From contig NZ_BMWC01000006.1 in assembly GCF_014651035.1 (NCBI RefSeq), forward strand, positions 310,001 through 374,000: a stretch of DNA of 64,000 bases. The letters run 5' to 3'. A program made the translations under genes and the position numbers. Position 1 is the first letter of the stretch; each line of letters begins with the position of its first letter. The notes below the pieces were generated by a model that ran no database searches, had not been told where the DNA came from, and worked only from the letters and a program-made list of their open reading frames with translations. Origin of the DNA: Streptomyces lomondensis (GTDB lineage Bacteria > Actinomycetota > Actinomycetes > Streptomycetales > Streptomycetaceae). Of this stretch, positions 18,413 through 27,089 are shown one piece after another.

Positions 18413-19243
18413 CTACACGGGCGGCCAGGGGATCGCCGGCCACTCCCCGCTCGGCTCCGGGTGGGTCCCCGAGGCGAGCAGCGCGCCGACCCGCGCGCGG
18501 GTGGCGTCGATCTCGGCGCCGGTGATCAGCGGTGCGAGCCGTGCGGCGAGTGCCCCGCCCTCCGCCAGGTCCTTCCGGAGGCCCTCCAGGACGTCCACGG
18601 CCTCCTGGGTGAGGGGCTCCCCCGCCCAGCCCCACAGCAGGGTCCGGAGCTTGTTCTCGACGTTGAAGGTCACCCCGTGGTCGATCCCGTACAGCCGTCC
18701 TTCGCCGGTGGGCAGCAGGTGCCCGCCCTTGCGGTCGGCGTTGTTGATCACGGCGTCGAGCACCGCCAGCCGCCGCAGCCGCTCGTCGTCGGCGTGCACG
18801 AGCAGCGCGGTACGCCCCTCGCCGACCTCGGCGAAGCCGATGGCCTTCCAGCCCGGCTCCGGTTCCTCCCCGTCGACCAGCGCGAGCAGCTCCGCCTCCG
18901 GTGCCGCCTCGACCCACAGCTGGCACATGCCCTCGCCGTAGGGGCCGTCGCGCAGCACGGTGGCCGGCACCAGGCCCCAGCCGGTCGCCTCGGAGACCTC
19001 GTACGCGGCGACCTCGCGCTGCGCGAGCGTCCCGTCGGGGAAGTCCCACAGGGGCCGCTCCCCGGCGACCGGCTTGTAGATACAGGCCGCGTCCCGGCCG
19101 TCGTACGACACCGTGCAGTACAGGGCCGCATTGGACGCCTCACGGATGCGTCCGCGCACGGTGAGTTCGCCCCGGGCGAGCAGCTCGGCGGTGTCCGAAG
19201 GGGGCGTCACGCTCCGCGGCGGTATCCGTTCTGGCGCGGACAT
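18413..19243 (-). CDS. SCO1664-family protein, PI3/4-kinase-like fold
   Basis: A 276-residue protein of the SCO1664 family (TIGR03843 as I recall), distantly related to phosphatidylinositol kinases. Kinase-like features are the nucleotide-lysine segment AACIYKPVAGERPLWDFP, the hinge CQLWVEAA, and the catalytic and metal region VINNADRKGGHLL followed by YGIDHGVTFN (an Asn-Asp/Asp-His pair). The ATG at 19243 is preceded by GGAAGGA and overlaps the end of the DUF3090 gene by 37 bases, so the two are translationally coupled. The substrate is unknown. It forms a conserved trio with the next two genes. Confidence 0.82.
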   Translation of the reverse strand: MSAPERIPPRSVTPPSDTAELLARGELTVRGRIREASNAALYCTVSYDGRDAACIYKPVAGERPLWDFPDGTLAQREVAAYEVSEATGWGLVPATVLRDGPYGEGMCQLWVEAAPEAELLALVDGEEPEPGWKAIGFAEVGEGRTALLVHADDERLRRLAVLDAVINNADRKGGHLLPTGEGRLYGIDHGVTFNVENKLRTLLWGWAGEPLTQEAVDVLEGLRKDLAEGGALAARLAPLITGAEIDATRARVGALLASGTHPEPSGEWPAIPWPPV

Positions 19244-19797
19244 ACGTGTCCTTCCGGGTCGAGCGGGAGGCTGCACAGCGGGCACGGCGGCCGCCCGGCG
19301 TTGACGACGTCGAGGGCGCGCTTGGCGAAGGCCCTCGCCTGCGCGCCGGTGAGCCGGACCCGCAGCATCGGGGGCCCGTTCTCCTCGTCCTGGAGCAGCC
19401 GCTCCTCGGCCTCGGCGAGGTCCTCGTCGGAGTCGGCGTCGAGTTCGACGAGCGCCTGCGCCTCGACGATCATCAGCTCCTCCTCGCCGTCCCAGGCGAG
19501 GGCCATGGTGCCGACGCGGAACTCCTCCTCGATGGGAGTGTCCAGCGGGGCGGTGTCGTTGATCTCGGAGGGTGCGACAGCGGGGACGGAGGCGCTGCCT
19601 CCGCTACGGCGTACGACTTCGTCGAGCAGCTCGTCCATACGCTCGGCGAGCGCGGCGACCTGGGTCTTCTCCAGGGCCACGCTGGTCACCCGGGTGCCGT
19701 CGGTGGCCTGGAGGAAGAACGAACGACGCCCGGGCAGTCCGACCGTACCGGCCACGAAACGCTCCGGATGGTCGTAGAGGAACACCTGACGGGACAC
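19207..19797 (-). CDS. DUF3090-family protein (TIGR03847)
   Basis: A 196-residue conserved actinobacterial protein of unknown function. It opens SRQVFLYDHPERFVAGTVG and ends with a zinc-ribbon-like PPCPLCSLPLDPEGHVC cluster. The GTG at 19797 with GGAG 9 bases upstream is preferred over an ATG 39 bases earlier, because homologues begin at this point. It is the middle gene of the trio: the phosphomutase-like gene lies 78 bases upstream and the kinase-like gene overlaps its 3' end. It may be an adaptor or binding partner of those enzymes, which is inference. Confidence 0.85.
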   Translation of the reverse strand: MSRQVFLYDHPERFVAGTVGLPGRRSFFLQATDGTRVTSVALEKTQVAALAERMDELLDEVVRRSGGSASVPAVAPSEINDTAPLDTPIEEEFRVGTMALAWDGEEELMIVEAQALVELDADSDEDLAEAEERLLQDEENGPPMLRVRLTGAQARAFAKRALDVVNAGRPPCPLCSLPLDPEGHVCPRQNGYRRGA

Positions 19798-19875
19798 GTC
19801 CTGTCTCCATTGGGATCGTGGGAACCGTGTGAGCACGGCACTGCTGCGACCGCTTCACCCTACTGCGGCCGACGA

Positions 19876-20562
19876 TCACGGTGCGCCCGCACCACCCCCG
19901 ACGGGGGCCTCGTCGCCCGGCGGTTCCTCGCGCGGCACCAGGGACGTGAAGTCACCGGTGTCACCGAGGCGGACGAGAAACGGTCGCAAGCGTGTGTAGC
20001 GGATCGCGGTGATGGAACACGGTTCAACGGCAATCCGCTGGAAGAGGTCCAGATGAAGTCCGAGTGCGTCCGCGACGAGCGACTTGATGATGTCGCCGTG
20101 CGAGCACATCAGGTAGACGGCGTCGGCGCCGTGGTCGCGCTCCACGCGCGCGTTCCACTCGCGCACGGCCTCGGCGGCGCGGGTCTGCATGGCCCGCATC
20201 GACTCGCCGCCGGGGAACGCCGCCGCGGACGGGTGGGCCTGCACCACCTCCATCAGGGGCTCGTCCTTGAGCTCGGCGAGCTTGCGCCCGGACCAGTCGC
20301 CGTAGTGGCACTCGCCGATGCGCTCGTCGGTGTGGGGAGTCAGTTCAGGCCGGGCCCCGAGAAGGGGCTGGATCGTCTCCTGGCAGCGCTGGAGCGGGCT
20401 GGTGACGATCTCGGCCAGGGGCAGTTCGGCGAGACGCCCGGGCAGCGCGGCGGCCTGCGCGGCGCCGCGTTCGTCGAGGGCGACGCCGGGGGTCCAGCCG
20501 GCGAGCAGTCCCTCGGTGTTGGCGGTGGAACGTCCGTGCCGGACCAGGATCAGCGTGGGCAT
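19876..20562 (-). CDS. Histidine-phosphatase superfamily protein (MSMEG_4193-like phosphomutase)
   Basis: A 228-residue member of the phosphoglycerate mutase/phosphatase superfamily. The catalytic RHG box is LILVRHGRSTANTEG at residues 4-18. The second His is in CSHGDIIKSL, and the TSPLQRCQET arginine segment is present. The ATG at 20562 is chosen because the domain begins right there; upstream in-frame codons lack a ribosome site. It heads the trio that runs toward mshC and diverges from corA 61 bases away. A mutase role has been proposed for this subgroup because a kinase-like gene accompanies it. The substrate is unknown. Confidence 0.86.
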   Translation of the reverse strand: MPTLILVRHGRSTANTEGLLAGWTPGVALDERGAAQAAALPGRLAELPLAEIVTSPLQRCQETIQPLLGARPELTPHTDERIGECHYGDWSGRKLAELKDEPLMEVVQAHPSAAAFPGGESMRAMQTRAAEAVREWNARVERDHGADAVYLMCSHGDIIKSLVADALGLHLDLFQRIAVEPCSITAIRYTRLRPFLVRLGDTGDFTSLVPREEPPGDEAPVGGGAGAP

Positions 20563-20623
20563 GCGGTCCAGCGTAGGCGCACGCGCGTGTGCCGTGTCGT
20601 TCGAGTGACGGGAGACTCGCTTC

Positions 20624-21619
20624 GTGATCGTCGACTGTGCCATCTACCGCGACGGACACCGGTCGGAAGGGCCGGAGGACCTCTCCGACGCCCTCGGGGA
20701 GGCCCGTACGGCGGGTGGTTTCGTATGGATCGGGCTGCATGAGCCGACGGAGAAGGAATTCGACCATGTCACCCGGGAGTTCGGGCTGCACCCGCTGGCC
20801 GTCGAGGACGCCCTCAAGGCCCACCAGCGGCCGAAGCTGGAGGTGTACGACGACTCGCTCTTCGTGGTGCTGAAGCCGGTGGCGTACGAGCCGGAGACCG
20901 ACACCGTCTCCGCCGGCGAGATCATGGTCTTCCTCGGCGACGCGTTCGTGGTGACCGTCCGGCACGGCGAGGGCTCCCCGCTCAAGGCGGTACGGAACCG
21001 GCTGGAGCAGGAGCCGGAGCTGCTGGGCAAGGGCCCCACCTCCGTGCTGTACGCGGTCGCCGACGCCGCCGTCGACCACTACCTGGACGTGGCGACCGAG
21101 TTGCAGGCCGACCTGGAGGGCCTGGAGGCGGAGGTCTTCTCGCCGGACGACGGCGGCTCACGGCACACCGCGTCCCGGATCTACAACTTCAAGCGCCAGG
21201 TCCTGGAGTTCCGCCGCGCGACCGGGCCGCTGGCCCTGCCGATGACCCGGCTGGCGGGCACGGCGCCGTACGGCGTGGCGGTGCCGTTCGTGGACGACCG
21301 GGCCCGGCCGTTCTTCCGGGACGTCAGCGACCATCTCACGCGGGTGAACGAGTCGGTGGAGGGCCTGGACCGGCTGGTGTCGGACATCCTCTCGGCGCAT
21401 CTGGCGCAGATGAGCGTCCGGCAGAACGACGACATGCGGAAGATCTCCGCGTGGGCGGCCATGGCCGCGATCCCCACGATGATCGCGGGGATCTACGGCA
21501 TGAACTTCGAGCACATGCCCGAGCTGCGCTGGACGTGGTCCTATCCGGCGCTGATCGGGGTGATGGCGGTGCTGGAGGTGCTGGTGTTCCGGCTGTTCAA
21601 GCGCCGGGGGTGGCTGTAG
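20624..21619 (+). CDS. corA: CorA-family magnesium/cobalt transporter
   Basis: A 331-residue divalent-cation channel. A large cytoplasmic N-terminal funnel (residues 1-270) is followed by two C-terminal membrane helices. The selectivity signature YGMNFEHMPEL lies in the periplasmic loop between them (about 293-303), and a basic tail FKRRGWL closes the protein. The GTG start has GGGAGA about 10 bases upstream. It diverges from the phosphomutase-like gene and converges, with only ten bases between, on the ferritin-like gene. I see no Mg-sensing leader. Confidence 0.92.
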   Translation: MIVDCAIYRDGHRSEGPEDLSDALGEARTAGGFVWIGLHEPTEKEFDHVTREFGLHPLAVEDALKAHQRPKLEVYDDSLFVVLKPVAYEPETDTVSAGEIMVFLGDAFVVTVRHGEGSPLKAVRNRLEQEPELLGKGPTSVLYAVADAAVDHYLDVATELQADLEGLEAEVFSPDDGGSRHTASRIYNFKRQVLEFRRATGPLALPMTRLAGTAPYGVAVPFVDDRARPFFRDVSDHLTRVNESVEGLDRLVSDILSAHLAQMSVRQNDDMRKISAWAAMAAIPTMIAGIYGMNFEHMPELRWTWSYPALIGVMAVLEVLVFRLFKRRGWL

Positions 21620-21629
21620 GGCAGGACCG

Positions 21630-22418
21630 TCAGGCGAACTCGGGTTCCGCGGAGGCCGGGCCGCCGAGGGCGTTGCGGCGTTCGGGCGCCTTCAGCGAGA
21701 CCATCCGGCGCCAGCCGCCCAGCCGTTCGTACGCGTACACGGCGTGGATGCCGGCCGCGAGCACCGCCGACCTGGCCCTGGACCAGCCGAGGATGCGGCC
21801 CATGTGCGCCATGACCGCGAGGCTGACGTCCCGGTAGATCCTGATCTCGGCGAGCGCGCACGCGCGCAGGGTCCGCTGGATGGCCCGGCCGTGGCCCGCG
21901 CGGGCGAAGCGCAGCAGTTCCTCGTGGCAGTAGGCGAGGTGGTTGTCCTCGTCGCGGGAGATCTGCTTGACCGCGCGGCCGATGCCGGGGTCGTCGGCGA
22001 AGTGCTTGCGGAGCAGGTCCATCTGCTCGGAGGCGCGCTGTTCGGTGACCCTGCTGTGCGCGAGGTAGGTGACGATGTCCTGCACCGTGAGCCGCTCGTC
22101 ACGCCCCAGCTTCTCGTGCGCGAGGCCGATGCCGTTCTTCTCCAGGAGCATGGTGTAGTCGGTCTCCGGCGGGACCGGGACGGGGGCGAGGCCGCGCTTC
22201 TTCATCAGGGCGTTGAAGATCCGGCCGTGCTTGTCCTCGTCGGCGCCGTGCCGGGTGATCTTGGGGGCGAGGTCGCGCTCGCTCTCGGGGACGAGCGCGG
22301 CGATGCGGGCGTTCTCCCAGCCGCCCTGGGACTCGCCGCTCGCGGCGATGGAGCAGAACAGGGCGAAGGACTCGTCGTCGGCGAGGATCTCCTGGAACAG
22401 ACTCTTGGCCGAAAGCAT
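21630..22418 (-). CDS. Ferritin-like di-iron protein
   Basis: A 262-residue, mostly helical protein with two ferritin-type metal motifs, HGADEDKHGRIF (about residues 58-69) and SRDEDNHLAYCHEE (about 155-168). They are spaced as in the four-helix di-iron superfamily. It lacks signal or membrane segments. The ATG at 22418 follows GGAAGAGG. The gene is probably monocistronic, between corA (convergent) and a hairpin upstream. It could be an oxygenase or an iron-handling protein; sequence alone does not decide. Confidence 0.75.
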   Translation of the reverse strand: MLSAKSLFQEILADDESFALFCSIAASGESQGGWENARIAALVPESERDLAPKITRHGADEDKHGRIFNALMKKRGLAPVPVPPETDYTMLLEKNGIGLAHEKLGRDERLTVQDIVTYLAHSRVTEQRASEQMDLLRKHFADDPGIGRAVKQISRDEDNHLAYCHEELLRFARAGHGRAIQRTLRACALAEIRIYRDVSLAVMAHMGRILGWSRARSAVLAAGIHAVYAYERLGGWRRMVSLKAPERRNALGGPASAEPEFA

Positions 22419-22621
22419 CGGTGGGCACCTCTTCCCGCGCGCGGGCGCGCGTGCCGGGGATCCGCAGGTTTCCGCGAAGAACGAGTCAAGTGCGGGGGTG
22501 GGGGTGCTGCAACAGGTGTGCCGGACATCTCCGCCGAATGGAGGACACGCCTGGCCTGTGCCGAGGCGACCCGGTGCGATGCGGCGTAACCGCCCGGGGC
22601 CCGACGCGTTGTTCCGCGTGA

Positions 22622-22662
22622 CGGCCGTGGCGGGGAAGACCCCCGAGCCCCCACCACGGCCG
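22622..22662 (-). terminator. Hairpin after the LLM oxidoreductase gene
   Basis: Outer arms cggccgtgg / ccacggccg (9 bp) enclose an inner cgggg/ccccg stem. It stands 8 bases beyond the stop of the LLM gene, in the 251-base gap before the ferritin-like gene. Confidence 0.55.
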
Positions 22663-22669
22663 CTGAACC

Positions 22670-23725
22670 TCAGGCGAGCCCGGCTCGCTCCAGGGCCTCC
22701 GCGCCGGCGCGCAGGGAGGCGAGCCGCTCGTCGAGCGTGAAGCCCGCGGGGGCGAGGCTGAGGGTCGTCACGCCGGCCGCGGCGTAGGCCTTCATCCGGT
22801 CGGCGATGCGGTCCACGGAGCCGAGCAGGGTGGTGCTGTCGATGAGGTCCTGCGGAACGGCGGCCGCGGCGCCCTGCTTGTCGCCGGAGAGGTACTTCTC
22901 CTGGATCTCGGCCGCCTCCCGCTCGTACCCCATGCGCTGGGCGAGCTTGTTGTAGAAGTTCTGCTTGCTGCTGCCCATGCCGCCGACGTAGAGGGCGGTG
23001 TAGGGGCGGAAGGTGTCGGCGAGAGCGGCGATGTCCTTGTCGTCGCCGACGGCGAGCGGCAGGGTCGGGCAGACGTCGAACCCGTCGAGGGTCTTGCCGG
23101 CCTTCTCGCGCCCGGCGCGCAGGTGCGTGATCGTCGTATCCTCGAGGTGCTCGGCGGACGGGAAGATCAGCAGGGCGCCGTCGGCGATCTCGCCGGTCTG
23201 CTCCAGGTTCTTCGGGCCGATCGCGGCGATGTAGAGCGGGATGTGCTCGCGCTGCGGGTGCATGGTCAGCTTGATCGGCTTGCCGGGGCCGCCGGGGAGG
23301 GGAAGGGTCCAGTGCTCGCCCTCGTACGACAGGCGCTCACGGGTCATGGCCTTGCGGACGATCTCGACGTACTCGCGGGTGCGGCCGAGCGGCTTGTCGA
23401 ACTTGACGCCGTACCAGCCCTCGGAGACCTGCGGGCCGGAGACGCCGAGGCCGAGGCGGAAGCGGCCGCCGGAGAGGGAGTCGAGGGTGGCGGCGGTCAT
23501 GGCGGTCATCGCGGGCTGGCGGGCCGGGATCTGGAAGATGGCGGAGCCGACGTCGATGCGCTCGGTCTGGGCGGCGACCCAGGTCAGGACGGTGGCGGCG
23601 TCGGAGCCGTAGGCCTCGGCGGCCCAGCAGACGGCGTATCCGAGGCGGTCGGCCTCCTGGGCGACGGCCAGGTTGTCCGCGTCCATTCCGGCACCCCAGT
23701 AGCCGAGGTTGATACCGAGCTGCAT
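22670..23725 (-). CDS. LLM-class F420-dependent oxidoreductase
   Basis: A 351-residue luciferase-like TIM-barrel oxidoreductase. It begins MQLGINLGYWGAGMD and has the usual AQEADRLGYAVCWAAEAYGSD and GRFRLGLGVSGPQVSEGWYG segments, and a C-terminal VTTLSLAPAGFTLDERL. This subfamily in actinobacteria uses deazaflavin F420 rather than FMN. The ATG follows AAGGGG. The gene diverges from an aldo/keto reductase with 136 bases between starts. The substrate is unknown. Confidence 0.85.
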   Translation of the reverse strand: MQLGINLGYWGAGMDADNLAVAQEADRLGYAVCWAAEAYGSDAATVLTWVAAQTERIDVGSAIFQIPARQPAMTAMTAATLDSLSGGRFRLGLGVSGPQVSEGWYGVKFDKPLGRTREYVEIVRKAMTRERLSYEGEHWTLPLPGGPGKPIKLTMHPQREHIPLYIAAIGPKNLEQTGEIADGALLIFPSAEHLEDTTITHLRAGREKAGKTLDGFDVCPTLPLAVGDDKDIAALADTFRPYTALYVGGMGSSKQNFYNKLAQRMGYEREAAEIQEKYLSGDKQGAAAAVPQDLIDSTTLLGSVDRIADRMKAYAAAGVTTLSLAPAGFTLDERLASLRAGAEALERAGLA

Positions 23726-23861
23726 GCCGCATCCCCTTACTGATCAGTAACGTGCCTTGTCCGCAGACCATAGCGCGGGGGCGGCGGCTGTGGCATGCCC
23801 GGGGAAATCCGTCGTCCACAGCCACCCACACGCCAGGTTCTGGCCAGTAATCTCGGCGTTC

Positions 23862-24848
23862 ATGGAGCAGAGGCATCTCGGCCGCACCGGCCTTCGTGTG
23901 TCACGGATCGGGCTCGGCACCCTGACCTGGGGACGGGGCACCGACGAGCACGACGCCGCGGACCTGATGAAGACCTTCTGGGAAGCGGGCGGGACCCTCG
24001 TCGACACCGCGGACGTGTACGGCGACGGAGAGGCCGAGTACCTGCTCGGCAGGCTGATGGACGGCCTCGTGCCCCGGCGTGATCTCGTGATCTCGACCAA
24101 GGCCGGCAGCGTGCCCGACCCCGACCGCCGTTTCGACGGCTCCCGCGGTCATCTGCTCTCCGCGCTGGACGCCTCGCTCCTGCGGCTCGGCACCGACTAC
24201 GTCGACCTGTGGCACGTGCACGCCTTCGACCCGGACACCCCGCTGGAGGAGACCCTCCAGGCCCTGGACACAGCGGTCGCCAGCGGGCGGGCCCGCTACG
24301 CCGCCGTCTCCAACTTCTGCGGCTGGCAGCTGGCCAAGGCCGCGACCTGGCAGCTGGCCGCGCCCGGCACCCGGACCCGGCTGGCCGGGACGCAGCTGGA
24401 GTACTCGCTGCTCCAGCGCGGCATAGAGCGCGAGGTGCTGCCGGCCGCGCTGGACCTGGGCATCGGGCTGCTGCCGTCCTCGCCGCTCGGGCGGGGTGTG
24501 CTGACGGGCAAGTACCGGGGCGACGCGACCCCGCCGGACTCGCGCGGCGCCTCGGAGCACTTCGCGCCGTTCGTCGCGCCCTACCTCGACGACACGGCGA
24601 GCCGCATCGTGGACGCCGTGGCGACCGCGGCCGACGGGCTGGCGGTGACGCCGCTCCAGGTGGCCCTGGCGTGGGTCCGCGACCGGCCGGGCGTGGCCGC
24701 CCCCGTCGTCGGCGCGCGCAACGCGCAGCAGCTCACGGCGGCTTTGTCAGTGGAGACCCTTAGTCTTCCTGACGAGATCTGCCGGGCGCTCGACGATGTG
24801 TCGGCGCCGGTGCACCGCTATCCCGATCACGACTGGAGCACGCTGTGA
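23862..24848 (+). CDS. Aldo/keto reductase
   Basis: A 328-residue NADPH-dependent reductase with a TIM barrel. The catalytic tetrad is visible as DTADVYGDGEAE (Asp, Tyr), ISTKAGS (Lys) and VDLWHVHAFD (His). The cofactor loop near the C-terminus reads PVVGARNAQQL. The ATG at 23862 starts the conserved MEQRHLGRTGLRVSRIG; there is no clear Shine-Dalgarno, so translation may be leaderless. Its stop overlaps the start of the RecD2-like gene by four bases (GTGA), so the two share one transcript although their functions look unrelated. Confidence 0.88.
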   Translation: MEQRHLGRTGLRVSRIGLGTLTWGRGTDEHDAADLMKTFWEAGGTLVDTADVYGDGEAEYLLGRLMDGLVPRRDLVISTKAGSVPDPDRRFDGSRGHLLSALDASLLRLGTDYVDLWHVHAFDPDTPLEETLQALDTAVASGRARYAAVSNFCGWQLAKAATWQLAAPGTRTRLAGTQLEYSLLQRGIEREVLPAALDLGIGLLPSSPLGRGVLTGKYRGDATPPDSRGASEHFAPFVAPYLDDTASRIVDAVATAADGLAVTPLQVALAWVRDRPGVAAPVVGARNAQQLTAALSVETLSLPDEICRALDDVSAPVHRYPDHDWSTL

Positions 24849-27025
24849 GCACGGAGCCCGAGACCACGGAGGACGCCGAGCCGGGGACGCCGGGCGCGCA
24901 GAGCACTCCGGCCGGCGGTGCCGGGAGCGAGGGCGGTGAAGCCGGTGCCGGGCAGGTGTCCGAGGCCGAGGCCGAGCTGCTGGCCCAGCAGGCCGAGCGG
25001 GAGCGCATCGAGCAGCGGAAGGCCGAGAAGAAGGGGCCGATCGAGAGCGGCGCCAAGCTGAGCGGCAAGGCCGCCGATCTGCTCGCGGCCGTACGGGCCG
25101 TGGAGAGCGGCGAGAAGCCGGTGGCCGCGGTGTTCGAGGAGCCCCGGCCCGCCCCCCGGCGCTCCGCCCCGGAGCCGGTACGGCGGCCGCAGCCGGTCGC
25201 GGCCGAGGCCGTCGCCGCGCCGGCGGCTCCCGCCCCGGAGGCGGTGCAGGCCGTGCGGCGGGTGCTCGGCGAGGGCGGTGCCCCGGAAACGCTCGCGGCG
25301 CAGGTGACCGCGGCACTCGGCGAGGGCGCGGACGAGCAGCTGCGGGCGGACCCCTGGCAGTTGCTGCGGGTCGCCGGCGTGCGGCCCGAGCAGGCCGACG
25401 GGTTCGCGCGGGCGCTGCTCGGCGCCGAGTGCGGCCCGGACGACGAGCGGCGGGGCCGGGCCGTCACCGTCTGGCTCCTGGAGCAGGCGGCGCTGGCCGG
25501 GCACACCGCCCTGGAGATGCCGGCGCTCCTCGCGGCCCTGGCCCAGCGGGGCGTGCCGGACCCGGACAGCGCCGTGCAGGACACGATCGCGGAGGGCGAG
25601 GCGCTGGTCTTCCAGGACGCCCTGGAGGAGACCGGTGCCGCGGCCCCGGTGGCGGAGGAAGGCGCGGAGGAGGAGCGTCCGGTCCGTGTCCTGGTCGGGC
25701 TGGAGCGGTACGCGATGGCCGAGGAGAGCCTGGCCGACGGTCTGGCCCGGCTGGCCGACTCGGTGCCCAAGCAGGACGGTTCGGCCGAGGAGTGGGAGCG
25801 CGTCGCCGCCGCGGCCCAGGGCTCGACGGCGGAGCTGATCCGCGCCGTCGCCGGTCACGGCCTGGTCCTGCACACCGGCGGGGAGGCGTCCCTGGCGGAG
25901 CCGGCGGCGCTGCTCACCGCCGCGCGCTCCCTCGGCCTGCGCGCCTGGGCCGCCACCCACGGCCCCGTCGGCCGCACCCGCTTCGCCGCCCTGCTGCGAC
26001 GGTCGGGCGGGGCGGCCGGGCCGGTGGCGGGCCCTGACGCCACCGAGGGCTCCCCGCCGCCCGACGCCGGCTCCCCCGTCGCCACCGTCGCCGGGCTCCT
26101 CGCCGGTGCCGAAGGGCCGGGCCGGGACGCCGACGGGGCCCTGGATCTCGATCTGCTCGTGGTGCTCGACGCACCGCAGCTGGACGTCGAGACGGCGGCG
26201 CTGCTGACGGAGTCCCTGCCGGACGGGGCGCGGCTGGTGCTGGCCGGGGATCCGGCGGTGCTGTGGTCCGTGGGCCCGGGACGGGTGTTCGCGGACCTGC
26301 TCGCGGCGCGGATCTGCCCGCAGGTCGCCTCCCGGCTGCCGGACCCAGGGCCGCTGGGCGAGCTGGTCTCCGGTATCGGTGCCGGCGAGCTGAACCAGGT
26401 CGAGGCCCCCGGCAAGGAGGTCGTGATCGTCCCGGTGCGGGACGCGGGCGAGGCCGTGCACCGGACGGTGCAGCTCGTCGTGGACTCGGTGCCGCGGGCG
26501 ATCGGCGTACCGGCCGAAGAGACCCAGGTGATCACCCCGGGGCACGGCGGGGCCGTCGGCACCCGCGCGCTCAACGCTGCGTTGAAGGAGCGGCTCAACC
26601 CGGGCCCGGGCCGGTTCGGCGGTTTCGACCCCGGTGACCGGATCGTGCACTCCCCCGTCCCTGGACGTGCGCTGCCGGGCCGCGTGGTGACGGCGGACGC
26701 CGAGGGGCTGCATCTGTCGTGCGAGGGCGAGACCGTCGTCGTCCCGAGGGAGCGGGTGGAGCAGTCCGTGCGGCACGGGTGGGCCATGACCGCGCACCAG
26801 GCGGTGGGGAGCCGGTGGCCCGCGGTGGTCGTGGTGCTGCCCGGAGACGCGGCGCAGGCCCTCAGCCGACCGTGGGTCTACACGGCGTTCGGGCGGGCCG
26901 ACCGCCATCTGTCCGTCGTGCACGGCGTGGAGCAGGCGCTGCCCAGGGCCGTGGCCGAGGTTGCGGCGAAGCCCCGGACGACCCGGCTTCCGGTGCTGCT
27001 CGCTCCGCAGGTCGCCGGCGGCTGA
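24845..27025 (+). CDS. RecD2-like helix-hairpin-helix protein lacking ATPase motifs
   Basis: A 726-residue protein with the domain order of RecD2 helicases. A long charged, low-complexity N-terminus (1-130) is followed by a helix-hairpin-helix region (PWQLLRVAGVRPEQADGFAR, about 180-200), a GHTALEMPALLAAL segment, two RecA-like domains and the C-terminal WAMTAHQAVGSRWPAVVVVL / VYTAFGRADRHL block. Where RecD2 has Walker A (GGPGTGKT) this protein has HTGGEASLAEPA (about 343). The Walker B DEA box is LLVVLDAPQLD (about 436-446). GDPAVLWSVGPG and QVITPGHGGAVGTRALN are kept. It is therefore probably not an ATPase and may act as a DNA-binding or regulatory remnant. Confidence 0.78.
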   Translation: MSTEPETTEDAEPGTPGAQSTPAGGAGSEGGEAGAGQVSEAEAELLAQQAERERIEQRKAEKKGPIESGAKLSGKAADLLAAVRAVESGEKPVAAVFEEPRPAPRRSAPEPVRRPQPVAAEAVAAPAAPAPEAVQAVRRVLGEGGAPETLAAQVTAALGEGADEQLRADPWQLLRVAGVRPEQADGFARALLGAECGPDDERRGRAVTVWLLEQAALAGHTALEMPALLAALAQRGVPDPDSAVQDTIAEGEALVFQDALEETGAAAPVAEEGAEEERPVRVLVGLERYAMAEESLADGLARLADSVPKQDGSAEEWERVAAAAQGSTAELIRAVAGHGLVLHTGGEASLAEPAALLTAARSLGLRAWAATHGPVGRTRFAALLRRSGGAAGPVAGPDATEGSPPPDAGSPVATVAGLLAGAEGPGRDADGALDLDLLVVLDAPQLDVETAALLTESLPDGARLVLAGDPAVLWSVGPGRVFADLLAARICPQVASRLPDPGPLGELVSGIGAGELNQVEAPGKEVVIVPVRDAGEAVHRTVQLVVDSVPRAIGVPAEETQVITPGHGGAVGTRALNAALKERLNPGPGRFGGFDPGDRIVHSPVPGRALPGRVVTADAEGLHLSCEGETVVVPRERVEQSVRHGWAMTAHQAVGSRWPAVVVVLPGDAAQALSRPWVYTAFGRADRHLSVVHGVEQALPRAVAEVAAKPRTTRLPVLLAPQVAGG

Positions 27026-27031
27026 CGACGA

Positions 27032-27072
27032 CGGCGGTGGTCACGGGCCGGTCCCGTGACCACCGCCGTCGG
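27032..27072. terminator. Strong bidirectional terminator
   Basis: An 18-bp perfect stem (gacggcggtggtcacggg / cccgtgaccaccgccgtc) with a 5-base loop, between the convergent RecD2-like gene and the acidic protein gene. It is the longest perfect hairpin I found in the window. Confidence 0.88.
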
Positions 27073-27089
27073 GTGGCTGACGTGTGCGC

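Noticed and set aside
19798..19836. ATG at 19836 as start of the DUF3090 gene
   Set aside because: The extra 13 residues are not family-like, and the GTG at 19797 has the better ribosome site.
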